A stretch of DNA of 64,000 nt from an uncultured Clostridia bacterium. GTDB lineage: Bacteria > Bacillota > Clostridia > Christensenellales > Aristaeellaceae. Shown one piece after another: positions 9,059-17,838 of this stretch. Made by a program: the position numbers and the translations under genes. Position 1 is the first letter of the stretch, and each line of letters opens with the position of its first letter. Under the pieces are notes generated by a model that ran no database searches, was not told the origin of the DNA, and was given only the letters and a program-made list of their open reading frames with translations. Where the stretch lies: contig CAKTZR010000003.1 in assembly GCA_934636105.1 (NCBI GenBank), positions 62,001-126,000 on the forward strand, in the 5' to 3' direction.

Positions 9059-11134
9059 TTATCCCAGCACAACGCGCAGGCGCGGTCTGCCGGAGTCATC
9101 CAGCTCCATCACGACCGTACCGTCATACTTCTTGCCCGACTTGGCAATCATGCCCTTGACTGCGGCTTTGCCGTCGTTCAGCAAAGCGACGGCGGTTGCG
9201 GCATCCAGCCTTTTACCGCGAGCAGCAAAGAACTTGTTGTCCTTGAACAGACCGAAGCCGCATTCGCGGTTTTCACAGAAGTAGCCCTTTTCGGCTTCGC
9301 TGACAGGGTATCCGCAGCAGGGACACTTGGCGACTTTGCGCCTGCCGGTCGGAAAGAGCGTCAATGCCTGCGGATCGGCTTGCGCGTGGTCAACCTGATC
9401 ACGAATCATGGTCTCGATGGACGAGAGAAAATCGTCGGAAGCGAGATTGCCGTGTTCGACCTGGCAGAGCTGATTTTCCCACTGAGCGGTCAGCAGCGGG
9501 GAACGGAGCGTTTCGGGCAGAACGGCAATCAAATTCCTGCCTTTGTCGGTCGGCAAAAGCTGTTTGATTTTTTCGCCCCTGCGCTCGATGAAACCGCCTT
9601 TGACCAGCTTTTCAATGATGCCCGCGCGGGTTGCAGGCGTGCCGATGCCTTTGCGCCCGGCTTCGTCGGGAAAATTTTCTGCACCGGCGCCTTCCATTGC
9701 AGCCAGAAGCGTCGCTTCGGTGTAGCACTTCGGCGGGGTCGTCAGTCCCTTTTTGACAACGGCGCGCACCCCGAAGAAACGCTGATGCTCATACAGCGCC
9801 GGATCAACGCCTGCCCGTTCATCAGGCTCGCGGGGATGTCCGATGCTGCCGTAAAATGTGCTTGCCGGGATGCGCCAGCCCAACGCGGTATCGGTTTTGC
9901 CGGCTGCCGTAAAGATGTGTCCCGCACAGGAAAGCGTCAGGGTGCGCTCCTCGGTAACGTGCGGCTCGCCGACCGCGCACAGCAAACGGACGGCGAGCAT
10001 GCTGAAGATGTTCAGTTCCTCATTCGTTAAGGTATCCAAGCGCTCGGCGGTGACGGATTGCGTCGGGATGATGGCGTGATGGTCGGAAACCCCGGCATCG
10101 TCGATGACCTGCTCGGCATGAACCGGCAGGGAAAGCCCCTGCTCGAAGGGAAGCAGTGCGGCGACGGTCTGCGCCAGATTGGGCAGCACGGAAGCCATAT
10201 CGTGCGTCAAAAAGCGGCTGTCCGTGCGCGGATAGGTTGCCAGCTTCTTTTCGTAGAGCGACTGCGCACAATCGAGCGTCTGCTGGGCGGTGTAGCCGAA
10301 AAGCTGGTTGGCTTCGCGCTGGAGTGTGGTCAGGTCGTAGAGCTTCGGCGGACGATCCGACCGTGTTTTCTTTTCAACCCGGATAATCTCCGCGGTCTGC
10401 CCGTTACAGGCGTCGGCGAGCGCCTGCGCTTTCTGCTCGTCCTCAAAGCGTTCGCTCGCCGCTTCGCAGGGGCAGAGCAGATGCACGGTATAAAACGGCT
10501 TGGGCGTAAAGCCGGCAACGGCTTTTTCGCGCTCGACGATCATCGCCAGCGTCGGGGTCATCACACGCCCGATGGAGAGCGTCGGGCCGTAGAGCAGCGT
10601 ATACAGGCGCGTGAGGTTTATCCCCACCAGCCAATCCGCCTTGGCGCGGCAGAGCGCCGCTTCGTACAGCAGATCGTATTCCGCCGCGTCCTTCAGGTGC
10701 GCCATGCCCTCTCGGATCGCACTTTCTTCCAGCGAGGAAATCCAAAGACGCTTGACGGGCTTGCTGCAACGGCAGCAGTCATAAACCAGACGGAAAATCA
10801 GCTCACCTTCGCGTCCGGCATCCGTCGCGCAGACAATGGTTTCGATATCCGGGCGGTTCATCAGGCTGCAAAGCAAATCAAGCTGCTTTTTCGTCTTTTC
10901 ATTGGGAACGTACTGCCACGGATCGGGCAGAATCGGCAGATCCGCGCGCCGCCAACGCGCCAGCCGAAGGTCATAGTTTTCAGGCTGCGCCAGCGAAACC
11001 AGATGACCGACGCACCAGGAAACCAGATAACCGTTTCCTTCGAGATAACCGTTTTTTCGTTTGTCTGCGCCGACGACGGCGGCAATCGCCAGCGCGACGC
11101 TCGGCTTCTCGGCGATAATAAGCGTGGAGTTCAA
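9059..11134 (-). CDS. topB: DNA topoisomerase III (conjugative-element type)
   Basis: Type IA topoisomerase of 691 residues. The TOPRIM start LIIAEKPSVALAIA is near residue 4, the acidic motif DAGREGELIF is at about 103-112, and the active-site tyrosine is in YPRTDSRFL near residue 300. A C-terminal zinc-ribbon-like module has CPCCGYPV and CENREC. It would relax or decatenate DNA during transfer and replication of the element. I place the start at the TTG at 11134 because AAAGGAGG sits 7 bases upstream and the family normally begins just before IIAEKPSV. The frame stays open upstream to a GTG at 11284, giving a 50-residue extension unusual for the family. Confidence 0.9.
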   Translation of the reverse strand: MNSTLIIAEKPSVALAIAAVVGADKRKNGYLEGNGYLVSWCVGHLVSLAQPENYDLRLARWRRADLPILPDPWQYVPNEKTKKQLDLLCSLMNRPDIETIVCATDAGREGELIFRLVYDCCRCSKPVKRLWISSLEESAIREGMAHLKDAAEYDLLYEAALCRAKADWLVGINLTRLYTLLYGPTLSIGRVMTPTLAMIVEREKAVAGFTPKPFYTVHLLCPCEAASERFEDEQKAQALADACNGQTAEIIRVEKKTRSDRPPKLYDLTTLQREANQLFGYTAQQTLDCAQSLYEKKLATYPRTDSRFLTHDMASVLPNLAQTVAALLPFEQGLSLPVHAEQVIDDAGVSDHHAIIPTQSVTAERLDTLTNEELNIFSMLAVRLLCAVGEPHVTEERTLTLSCAGHIFTAAGKTDTALGWRIPASTFYGSIGHPREPDERAGVDPALYEHQRFFGVRAVVKKGLTTPPKCYTEATLLAAMEGAGAENFPDEAGRKGIGTPATRAGIIEKLVKGGFIERRGEKIKQLLPTDKGRNLIAVLPETLRSPLLTAQWENQLCQVEHGNLASDDFLSSIETMIRDQVDHAQADPQALTLFPTGRRKVAKCPCCGYPVSEAEKGYFCENRECGFGLFKDNKFFAARGKRLDAATAVALLNDGKAAVKGMIAKSGKKYDGTVVMELDDSGRPRLRVVLG

Positions 11135-11284
11135 CGAACCCCTCCTTTCAGAAGGCAGAGAAAAAGCGGCCGGTTTCCCGGTCGCCTGCTGTTCATGACG
11201 CCATGCCGCTTCTGCGGCGAGGCTGTGTCCGTGCGGCACTTCCATCATCAGCCGCTCAAAAGGACTGTCCGTAAAATATCTCAC
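11135..11284 (-). other. Short in-frame coding stretch upstream of topB, possible small gene or relic
   Basis: A GTG at 11284 overlaps the TGA of the DUF4366 gene (GTGA) and opens a frame beginning MRYFTDSPFERLMMEVP. Small proteins beginning with a similar YxTDxPxERMM motif occur at this position in related elements, where as I recall they are cysteine-rich; this copy has no cysteines and runs without a stop into topB. It also reads through a terminator-like hairpin. It may be a frameshifted relic of that small gene. Function unknown. Confidence 0.4.
11161..11185 (-). terminator. Terminator-like hairpin upstream of topB
   Basis: On the minus strand, arms GCGACCGG and CCGGCCGC enclose a GAAA tetraloop and are followed by five T. 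One mismatch interrupts the stem. It sits between the DUF4366 gene and the topB ribosome binding site, so it could attenuate transcription into topB. Confidence 0.5.
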
Positions 11285-12801
11285 TGGTCGTCCTCGTCAT
11301 CTTCGTCCTCATCGTCCAAATCAGGGTGCGGCTTGGGCTTTGCCGCCTTTTTCTGCATGACGAAGTACACGACCACGCCGCCGCCCAGCGCCATCAGCAG
11401 CATCAGCGCCAAAACCGGCGCGGGAGAGGGCTTTCCTTCTTCCGGTGCTTCGGGCTTGGGCGTTGCGGTTGGTCTGGGCGTCGGGCTGGCGGTCGGTTCG
11501 GGCGTGGGTTTATCCGCTTCCTCCAGTACAGCCAGCAGGTCGCGGTCGTCTACGGCGTTGAGGAAGTAGGTTTCGTAGCGCTCGCCGTCCTCGTCGATGG
11601 GCTTGTCGTAGTCGATGACCAGATAATAGACTTCGCCTTTTCGGGTTTCAATGGTGATAAACTGCTTGTGGGTCGCCTTGGAGTACAAAAGGTCGAGTGT
11701 TTTCATGTTGCCGGAGGGGGAATATGCCGTCCCCGTTCCGTCGGGGATCAGGTCGGGCAGCATGACATTGGTCGGAACAGGCGTTGCCGTCGCCTGCGGC
11801 ACATCCGTAGGCACGGGCGTTGCGGTCGGCTTGGCGGATGCTTTTGCACCGCCGGAGGACGGCTTCTTCGTCGGTTTCGGCGTGGTTTCTTCTTCCGGCT
11901 CATCCTGCCCGTAATACGGGTTTTTGACCTTGACGATCTCAGAACGGTTATCCGCGTTATCTACGGCGTAAATACTGATGTATTCCAGTCCGTCGGCGTA
12001 GTCCCTGATGCGCGCGTCGAGCGTTCCGCCCGAAAGCCGCGTCAGGCGATGGTTGTTGATGTACACAGCTTTAATGCCGCTGATGCTGTCCGTGGCTTCA
12101 ATGCAGAGCATATCGCCGCTGATGCCTGCGCTGACACGCGGCACTTCGGTGTCGAAACAGATGATGTTTGTGCTTTTGGCGTGGACGTTGCCCGCCAAAT
12201 CGGTGACGGAAACATAGATGGAGCAGTTTTCACGGATTTCGACGTGATAGGTGTCCGTGGATTCGCCGCCGTCCACCAACGTCGTCCATTTGGAGCCTGC
12301 CGCCATCAGGATGCGCAGATGCGCCCAGCCCGTGCCGTTATCGTCCGCGATGGAGATGGTCGCGTCGGCTTTGTCCCGCTTCCAGCCGGACGGCGCTTTG
12401 ATTGCAATCGTGTATGCACCGGCAGGCGGTTCGGGAGCCTGTGTGGGCTGCTGCGTCGGTTCGGCAGTCGGCGCCTGCGTGGGCTGCTGCGTCGGTTCGA
12501 CAGTCGGCGCCTGCGTGGGCTGCTCGGTTGGCTCGACGGTCGGCGCTTCGGTGGGCGGCTGCGTCGGTTCAGCCGTCGGCTGCTCGGTCGGCTTGACAGT
12601 TGGTCCTTCCGTCGGCTGCTGAACGGGTTCCTCCGTTTCTTCCTGCGCCGCGGTTTCGGAAAACCCCTCGGCGCGCGCCTGCAACGGCGTGGGGATTGCG
12701 CAGACAATCGCCAGCAGCAGCACGGACAGCGCGCCGATCAGCAGCATCCATTTGAAAAAGCGGCGCGGATCAGGCAGTTTCAGATTCATTGTGGTCATCA
12801 T
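11281..12801 (-). CDS. DUF4366 surface protein with PTEQPT-type repeats
   Basis: About 506 residues. An N-terminal membrane segment or signal peptide (MLLIGALSVLLLAIVCAI) is followed by a Pro/Thr/Glu/Gln-rich stalk with a 12-residue period. Next come Ig-like segments, and a C-terminal DUF4366 core containing FITIETRKGEVYYLVIDYD, then a transmembrane helix (VLALMLLMALGGGVVVYFVM) and an acidic tail (DLDDEDEDDEDDQ). DUF4366 proteins accompany DUF4315 and NlpC/P60 genes in clostridial conjugative elements and are thought to act at the cell surface during transfer. The start at 12801 (or 12798) follows GAGGAGG and overlaps the end of the DUF4315 gene. The Ig-like part is longer than in the family members I know. 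Confidence 0.8.
   Translation of the reverse strand: MMTTMNLKLPDPRRFFKWMLLIGALSVLLLAIVCAIPTPLQARAEGFSETAAQEETEEPVQQPTEGPTVKPTEQPTAEPTQPPTEAPTVEPTEQPTQAPTVEPTQQPTQAPTAEPTQQPTQAPEPPAGAYTIAIKAPSGWKRDKADATISIADDNGTGWAHLRILMAAGSKWTTLVDGGESTDTYHVEIRENCSIYVSVTDLAGNVHAKSTNIICFDTEVPRVSAGISGDMLCIEATDSISGIKAVYINNHRLTRLSGGTLDARIRDYADGLEYISIYAVDNADNRSEIVKVKNPYYGQDEPEEETTPKPTKKPSSGGAKASAKPTATPVPTDVPQATATPVPTNVMLPDLIPDGTGTAYSPSGNMKTLDLLYSKATHKQFITIETRKGEVYYLVIDYDKPIDEDGERYETYFLNAVDDRDLLAVLEEADKPTPEPTASPTPRPTATPKPEAPEEGKPSPAPVLALMLLMALGGGVVVYFVMQKKAAKPKPHPDLDDEDEDDEDDQ
12436..12628 (-). repeat. Tandem 36-bp coding repeats (PTEQPTQAPTVE type)
   Basis: Five to six imperfect repeats encode a 12-residue Pro/Thr-rich unit in the stalk of the DUF4366 protein. 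Variation between units is mostly E/Q and V/A. Such repeats change copy number by slippage and set the reach of a surface stalk. Confidence 0.85.
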
Positions 12802-13072
12802 CGTCGATGGACACCTCCTCGGTCGGTTCGCTGGGTTCGGCATGACGCGCACGGAGCAGGGCTTCCAGCTCAAAGGGCGTCAGCTTTTCGCTCAGACAGA
12901 TTTGCTCAAAAGCCAGCGCTTCCAGCTCGCGTTTGCGTGCCAGAAACGCTTCGGTCTGCGCAAGAATCTTGTCGCGCAAGGCGAGTTGTTTGGGCAGGCG
13001 ATCGTTCATAGCCTGCAATTCTGCGCGCCAGTTGGTTTTTGTGTTCGTTCGTCTGGTTCTCGGTTTTCTCAT
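12770..13072 (-). CDS. DUF4315-like coiled-coil protein
   Basis: A 100-residue, highly charged, alpha-helical protein with leucine-spaced heptads (ILAQTEAFLARKRELEALAF). Position between the NlpC/P60 hydrolase and the DUF4366 protein is exactly that of DUF4315 in related conjugative elements, and the size fits. The arginine-rich start MRKPRTRRTNTKTN is longer than usual and sequence similarity is modest, so the family call leans on context. The ATG at 13072 has AAAGGAG 8 bases upstream. The 3' end overlaps the DUF4366 start. Confidence 0.65.
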   Translation of the reverse strand: MRKPRTRRTNTKTNWRAELQAMNDRLPKQLALRDKILAQTEAFLARKRELEALAFEQICLSEKLTPFELEALLRARHAEPSEPTEEVSIDDDDHNESETA

Positions 13073-13112
13073 TGGGTAAACTCCTTTTTTGAGTGAATAT
13101 CATCGGCTGTGC

Positions 13113-13176
13113 TGCGCGAAGCGAAGAAAGGGTGCAGGGAAATAATTTCCCTGCTGGGGTTTGGGGCGAAGCCCCA
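13113..13176. repeat. Dispersed GC-rich palindromic repeat, copy in the mobile element
   Basis: Contains GCGCGAAGC, then AAAGGGTGCAGGGAA paired with TTCCCTGC, then TTTGGGGC paired with GCCCCA. The same arrangement recurs at 32158-32223 in the chromosome and, inverted and shortened, near 37455-37508. It fills most of the gap between the DUF4315 and NlpC/P60 genes. Confidence 0.75.
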
Positions 13177-13186
13177 TCGTTTCCCC

Positions 13187-14914
13187 TCAATACGCCCTCG
13201 CGTAGCCGTAGAAGTGTTCCTGCCAGTAGCTTCGGGAAAGGTCGGCGTAGGAAATCGGCGACCCGCAATGAATCATCATGCCGTCGCCTACATAAATGCC
13301 GCAGTGGGTAATGCCGTCATTGCCCTCAACGCCTTCGCCCAGCGTTCCTTCAAAAAAGATGATGTCGCCGGGGCGGGCTTCATCCTCCCGAACCGGGGTC
13401 AGCACGCCGTATAGACTGGTCGCGCCCAGCCGCCCCACATCTTTCACGCCGGAATTGACCAGCACCCAGGATACAAAGCCCGAACAGTCAAAGGACGTGC
13501 TGGGGTCAGAGCCGCCCCAGACGTAGGGATAGCCCAGATACTTTTCGGCTTCTTCCAGCATCGCTGCAAACTTAGAATCGGCTTCTTTGTATTCTTCCGG
13601 CACATCATACAGCAGCGGGTCTTTCAGCTCGCCGGCATACGGATTGTTTCGGAAAAGGTCGGGCATGTTGCCGTGGGTGCTGATGTATACCGCATACATG
13701 CCGACCCGCTCACGGCTCATGACGTTAAAGAGCAGGTGCGAGAGATTCTTGTTGACGAGCTTCACTGTACAGGTCTTGTAGGTGTACGGCACATCCACCT
13801 CGTAGTCATACGGTATCCATTCCAGAACGCCGGTCGCGGGGTCAAGCTCCTGCTTCCAACCTGTTTTCCATTCCTTCCGATAGCGCGTTTCGCTGGCAAT
13901 GGATGAGGTAAGAATGTACTGCTGGGCAAAAAGCCTGTCCATGATTGGCACAGCGTCGTCTACCTTCCATTCGTCCCCGATGGCAGCACTGATGATGGAA
14001 ATCAGTACATACGGGTCATGCCAGATGTCCATCTGCTCAATCTGGTATTCGTCGCAGCCCGGATGCAGTGCGCCGTAATCGTCCAGCTCATGCTGCAAAT
14101 CGCTTTCCAGCTGGGCGTAATAACGCTCGGCGGCGAGAATATCATCTTCCTCGGCGGGATAGGTGGTCATAGCGATGACCTGCATGGTCGATTCCAGAAT
14201 CGGCGCGCACCCGTTTAGCGCGTTGAGGGCATAGCAGAGCAGCGCGGCAAAGAGGATAAACGCAAAGATATTCCGTCTTTTCCGGGCAGTCTGCGCCTGC
14301 TTTTGAACGCTGGAAGCGCCGGTTTCGACGGCTTTTTCCGCCGCACGCGAAACAGGCACATTCGGCGGAAGCGGCTGCCCGTTCGCCGCCTGCATGTACT
14401 GGTGGCGGATGGCTTTCTTCTGCTGGGCTTTGGATTGGGGATTGCTGACGCTTTTCTGCGCCTGCGCGTCGGGAACATGGCTGCGCGAGAACTGCTCTTT
14501 TTTGCCGGTAAGCGCGGGTTCACGGTTGACCGACGGCGAATCAGGAGCGACATGCGGAGAAACCGCGCGCTGTTCCCCCAAAACCGGAGAAGCCCCCGGC
14601 AAATCGGAGGTTTCCGTCTTCTTGACGGCGCGGCGCGCATCGGCTTGCGTGGCATACAGCCTGTGAACTGCGGCTTTGGCGTGATGAGCGACGCCCAGCC
14701 CGGTTTCAGCGGCCTGGGTGCTGACGTTCTGCGTGTCGGCTTCATCCGTTTCCTGATGAAAAGCGTCGTTGGCGGATTCTGTCAGCTTTTTTGCGTGTTC
14801 CAACATGCTGTGCCGCCGCTGCTTTTTGCAGGGGATGGGCGCGATGGCTTTCGGCTCGGCTTTCAGCGGCGAAGGGCGTTTCTCTTCCTCAAAACGCAGG
14901 CGTTCAGCTTTCAC
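13187..14914 (-). CDS. NlpC/P60 cell-wall hydrolase of the conjugation apparatus
   Basis: A 575-residue membrane-anchored protein. A basic, Pro/Ala-rich cytoplasmic region of about 210 residues is followed by one transmembrane helix (about 214-232, FILFAALLCYALNAL). An extracellular domain follows (around YYAQLESDLQ and YVLISIISAAIG), and finally an NlpC/P60 peptidase. The catalytic Cys lies in FDCSGFVSW (about 476), the His in THCGIYVGDG (about 536). It would open peptidoglycan locally so the transfer channel can cross the wall. The start is a GTG at 14914 overlapping the preceding small membrane gene by 11 bases. Confidence 0.85.
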   Translation of the reverse strand: MKAERLRFEEEKRPSPLKAEPKAIAPIPCKKQRRHSMLEHAKKLTESANDAFHQETDEADTQNVSTQAAETGLGVAHHAKAAVHRLYATQADARRAVKKTETSDLPGASPVLGEQRAVSPHVAPDSPSVNREPALTGKKEQFSRSHVPDAQAQKSVSNPQSKAQQKKAIRHQYMQAANGQPLPPNVPVSRAAEKAVETGASSVQKQAQTARKRRNIFAFILFAALLCYALNALNGCAPILESTMQVIAMTTYPAEEDDILAAERYYAQLESDLQHELDDYGALHPGCDEYQIEQMDIWHDPYVLISIISAAIGDEWKVDDAVPIMDRLFAQQYILTSSIASETRYRKEWKTGWKQELDPATGVLEWIPYDYEVDVPYTYKTCTVKLVNKNLSHLLFNVMSRERVGMYAVYISTHGNMPDLFRNNPYAGELKDPLLYDVPEEYKEADSKFAAMLEEAEKYLGYPYVWGGSDPSTSFDCSGFVSWVLVNSGVKDVGRLGATSLYGVLTPVREDEARPGDIIFFEGTLGEGVEGNDGITHCGIYVGDGMMIHCGSPISYADLSRSYWQEHFYGYARAY

Positions 14915-15062
14915 GCAGATATCCCTTTCTGCGCATCAGGCGTGCATAATCCCGCTCAGACTGCCGATCTGCGTCTGCCGCAACCTTGCAGCAGGCAAAG
15001 AGCAACAGCAGGATGATGATGCACACGGCAAGAACGCCGGCGATGGTGAGTATGGTCATCAT
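14904..15062 (-). CDS. Small single-pass membrane protein of the conjugation operon (52 aa)
   Basis: A 52-residue protein, MMTILTIAGVLAVCIIILLL followed by a short helix, two cysteines and a charged tail ending RRKGYLRES. One membrane segment, N-terminus probably outside. It fills the gap between the VirB4 and NlpC/P60 genes and overlaps the latter by 11 bases, so the two are likely translated together. GGAGATG lies upstream of the start. I do not recognise the family; proteins of this size at this place are easily missed by gene finders. Confidence 0.65.
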   Translation of the reverse strand: MMTILTIAGVLAVCIIILLLLFACCKVAADADRQSERDYARLMRRKGYLRES

Positions 15063-15083
15063 TTTGTTTCATCTCCATTTGAA

Positions 15084-17825
15084 TCAGGCGGGCGTATCTG
15101 CCCACCTTGTGGTCATAATCCGATAGAGTTCGGTATCCTGCGGGAATTTATCCGAGAACGGCAGGATGATGTTGCCGTAGAACAGCAGACCTTCGCCCGC
15201 ATTGGCCTGCTTCACGTAGGAAAGCTGGTGCTCGGAAATACCGAGCTGTTTGGCGAGAATCTGCCGGTCGCCGGATGCCTGACTGAGCATATAAATGAAA
15301 TCGGAGTTTTCAAAGATATTCTCAATTTCGCGGGAAGCCAGCAGATCCTTCACGTTCTGGGTTAAGCCGGTCGGGATGCCGCCCCACTTGCGGAAACGCT
15401 TCCAGATTTCCACGGAATAGGCGGCGGTCTGTTCTTCCTTGAGCAGAAGGTGCATTTCGTCCACATAGTATCGGGTGCATTGATGCTTTTCCCGATTGCT
15501 CGTGACGCGGTTCCAGACCTGATCCTGAACGATTAACATGCCGATCTTTTTGAGCTGCTTGCCCAGCTCTTTGATGTCATAGCAGACCACGCGGTTGTGA
15601 ATGTTCACGTTCGTCCGATGATTGAAAATGTTCAGCGAACCGGTGACGTAGATTTCAAGCGCCGTCGCCAGATAATGCGCTTCGGCTTCATGCTGGGCGC
15701 ACAGGAGGTTGTACAAATCCTCAAGGATCGGCATATTTTCCGGCAGGGGATTTGCCAGATAATCCTGATACAGGTGCCGGACGCAGCGGTCGATGATGGT
15801 CTTTTCGACCGGCTGCAAGCCGTCCTTGCCGCCGACAATCAGCTCGCATAAAGACAACACGAAATCCGACTTGAGCGACAGCGGGTTCTCCTCGTCCGAG
15901 TAATCCATCGACAAATCCAGCGGGTTGATGTAGTCGGTGGAAGTGGGCGAAATGCGAATGACCTGCCCGTGCAGCCGCTCGACCAGCGGCGCATACTCGG
16001 CTTCCGGGTCGCAGATGAGGATATCGTCGTTGGTGACGAGAAACACGTTGGTGATTTCGCGCTTGGCGCTGAACGACTTGCCGCTGCCGGGAACGCCCAA
16101 AATCAAACCGTTGGGGTTTTTCAGCAGTTTGCGGTCGATCATAATGAGGTTGCTGCTCATCGCGTTGACCCCGTAATAGAGCGCTTCGCTGCCGGTCTGG
16201 AAAAGCTCCTGCGTCGTGAACGGCACAAAGATGGCAACCGAGCTGGTCGTCAGCCCACGGCAGAGGTTCAGCGGATTCTGGCACAGCGGAAGACTGGCAA
16301 CCAGGGCGTTTTCCTGCTGGAAATCCAGCCGGATCAGCGAGCAGTTCATCGCCTGCGCGATGCTCTGTGCCTGCAAGACGTTGTTTTCAAGCTGGCGCTT
16401 CGTGTCCGCCGTGTTGATGATGACCAGCGTAAGCAGGAACATGCGCTCATTGTGGCTTTGCAGGTCTTGCAGCAGCTTTTTCGCTTCCTCGCCGTAAGTC
16501 GCCAGATCGGAGGGAATGATGTCCATATCGTATCCGGCGCGGACGGCTTTTTTCTGTTCCTCGATTTTGGTGCGGTCAAGCTCGGTGATCTTGTGCTTGA
16601 TGGTTTTGACGGCTTCCGCCTGATCGAGCGAATGAATGTGCATGGAAACGAGCAGGCTGCTTTCCATATCGAGGAAGTTTTTCAGCGCACGGTCGCTGAG
16701 TTCGGGTGCGAGAATTTGCAAATAGGACGCGGCGCAGTAGGTCTTGCCGATGCGGAACGTCCGTCCATCCTTAAACTCAAACGAGGACGGCGCGATGAAA
16801 TCCTGCGTTGTCAGCCCGGATGGAACCAGCCAGCTCCAGTCAAAGCGGAACGGCTCCCGCGTATCCATGTGACAGATGCCGTGCATCAGCTCCAGCCGCG
16901 CTTTGCCGTCGAGAGCCTTTGCCTGCACGCCGAGCTTGCGGAAGTTGTTCAGCAAATCCAGTTCGATACGTTCCAGACGGGTCTTAGCGGCTTTGTAGGA
17001 ATCCGCCTCAATGCCGAAGGTCAGGTATTTTTGTTTCTGCAAGCCGTTGTTGCCCCTAGCGAGCTGGCTGCGCAGCATATTCGCATACTCGGCGCGGATG
17101 CTGTCAAAGTCATCGTTCTGCGCGGGAATGTCGATGCGCTGCTCAAAGACTTTCGGGTTTGCCGCTAAATCAAAGAAGCTGAACTGGAAGTGAATCGACG
17201 GGTCGAAGTAATTCAGAAAATCGCACCAGCCGTCAAAGAGCGCCTGCTTGTCCTCGTTTTGAGAGAGCTGGTAGTTGATATCCTGAAACTGAATCGTCCG
17301 CGTATAGCGCGTATCCGTGACGCGGCAGATGCCGTCCGGGTACATGCGCTGATAGGGGACGGTTTTCTGCGCGGTATGCGGCGTTTCCTGACGGCGATCC
17401 GCTTCTTTGATTTTGGTGCGGATCAGCTTCTTTTCCTCGCGGGAGAGCTTTTTGCGCTTCTTCTTTTTCTCAATTTGGGCAACGTCCTTTTGGAGTGCGC
17501 TCTGCCGTTCCAGTGCGTCATACAGATTTTCGCTCTGATACGGACGTTTTTTCGGGCGCAGGAACGTGGCGGTGAAGAAATGCTTCAGCACGACTTCCAG
17601 CGGTTCGCCGTTTTTTTCATATACGCCCAGCAGGATGAACGGGATCATCACCAGCACCATGACGAGCGAGGCAGCGCTTGAAGCCACATATGGCTTGAGC
17701 AGATAGAAAAGCGGCGCGCCGACAAGCGCACCGCCAAGGAAGCAGACGAGCTGCCGCCGGGTGAGATTGAAAAGTACCTTCTGCCTGACGTGCGTCAGGT
17801 CTTTCGGTACGGGTACATAAGCCAA
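15084..17825 (-). CDS. virB4: PrgI-VirB4 fusion, type IV secretion ATPase
   Basis: A 913-residue protein. Residues 1-120 (AYVPVPKDLTHVRQKVLFNL, then two membrane segments and EKNGEPLEVVLKH) are a complete PrgI domain, the VirB3-like inner-membrane partner. A lysine-rich linker (KKKKRKKLSREEKK) leads into a VirB4 ATPase of the CD1110 type with Walker A GVPGSGKSFS (about 575) and Walker B YYVDEMHLLL (about 785). It powers assembly and substrate transfer. In related elements, to my knowledge, PrgI and VirB4 are usually separate genes. The start is TTG at 17825: AAAGGAGG lies 7 bases upstream and this begins the PrgI domain exactly. Confidence 0.88.
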   Translation of the reverse strand: MAYVPVPKDLTHVRQKVLFNLTRRQLVCFLGGALVGAPLFYLLKPYVASSAASLVMVLVMIPFILLGVYEKNGEPLEVVLKHFFTATFLRPKKRPYQSENLYDALERQSALQKDVAQIEKKKKRKKLSREEKKLIRTKIKEADRRQETPHTAQKTVPYQRMYPDGICRVTDTRYTRTIQFQDINYQLSQNEDKQALFDGWCDFLNYFDPSIHFQFSFFDLAANPKVFEQRIDIPAQNDDFDSIRAEYANMLRSQLARGNNGLQKQKYLTFGIEADSYKAAKTRLERIELDLLNNFRKLGVQAKALDGKARLELMHGICHMDTREPFRFDWSWLVPSGLTTQDFIAPSSFEFKDGRTFRIGKTYCAASYLQILAPELSDRALKNFLDMESSLLVSMHIHSLDQAEAVKTIKHKITELDRTKIEEQKKAVRAGYDMDIIPSDLATYGEEAKKLLQDLQSHNERMFLLTLVIINTADTKRQLENNVLQAQSIAQAMNCSLIRLDFQQENALVASLPLCQNPLNLCRGLTTSSVAIFVPFTTQELFQTGSEALYYGVNAMSSNLIMIDRKLLKNPNGLILGVPGSGKSFSAKREITNVFLVTNDDILICDPEAEYAPLVERLHGQVIRISPTSTDYINPLDLSMDYSDEENPLSLKSDFVLSLCELIVGGKDGLQPVEKTIIDRCVRHLYQDYLANPLPENMPILEDLYNLLCAQHEAEAHYLATALEIYVTGSLNIFNHRTNVNIHNRVVCYDIKELGKQLKKIGMLIVQDQVWNRVTSNREKHQCTRYYVDEMHLLLKEEQTAAYSVEIWKRFRKWGGIPTGLTQNVKDLLASREIENIFENSDFIYMLSQASGDRQILAKQLGISEHQLSYVKQANAGEGLLFYGNIILPFSDKFPQDTELYRIMTTRWADTPA

Positions 17826-17838
17826 TCAATTCCTCCTT

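Noticed and set aside
12436..12628. Regular 36-bp repeats that might suggest a CRISPR array
   Set aside because: They are in frame, imperfect, without unique spacers, and encode the Pro/Thr-rich stalk of the DUF4366 protein.
12802..12873. Upstream extension of the DUF4366 gene
   Set aside because: The added 24 residues are basic, overlap the DUF4315 gene and have no ribosome binding site; the start after GAGGAGG is better.
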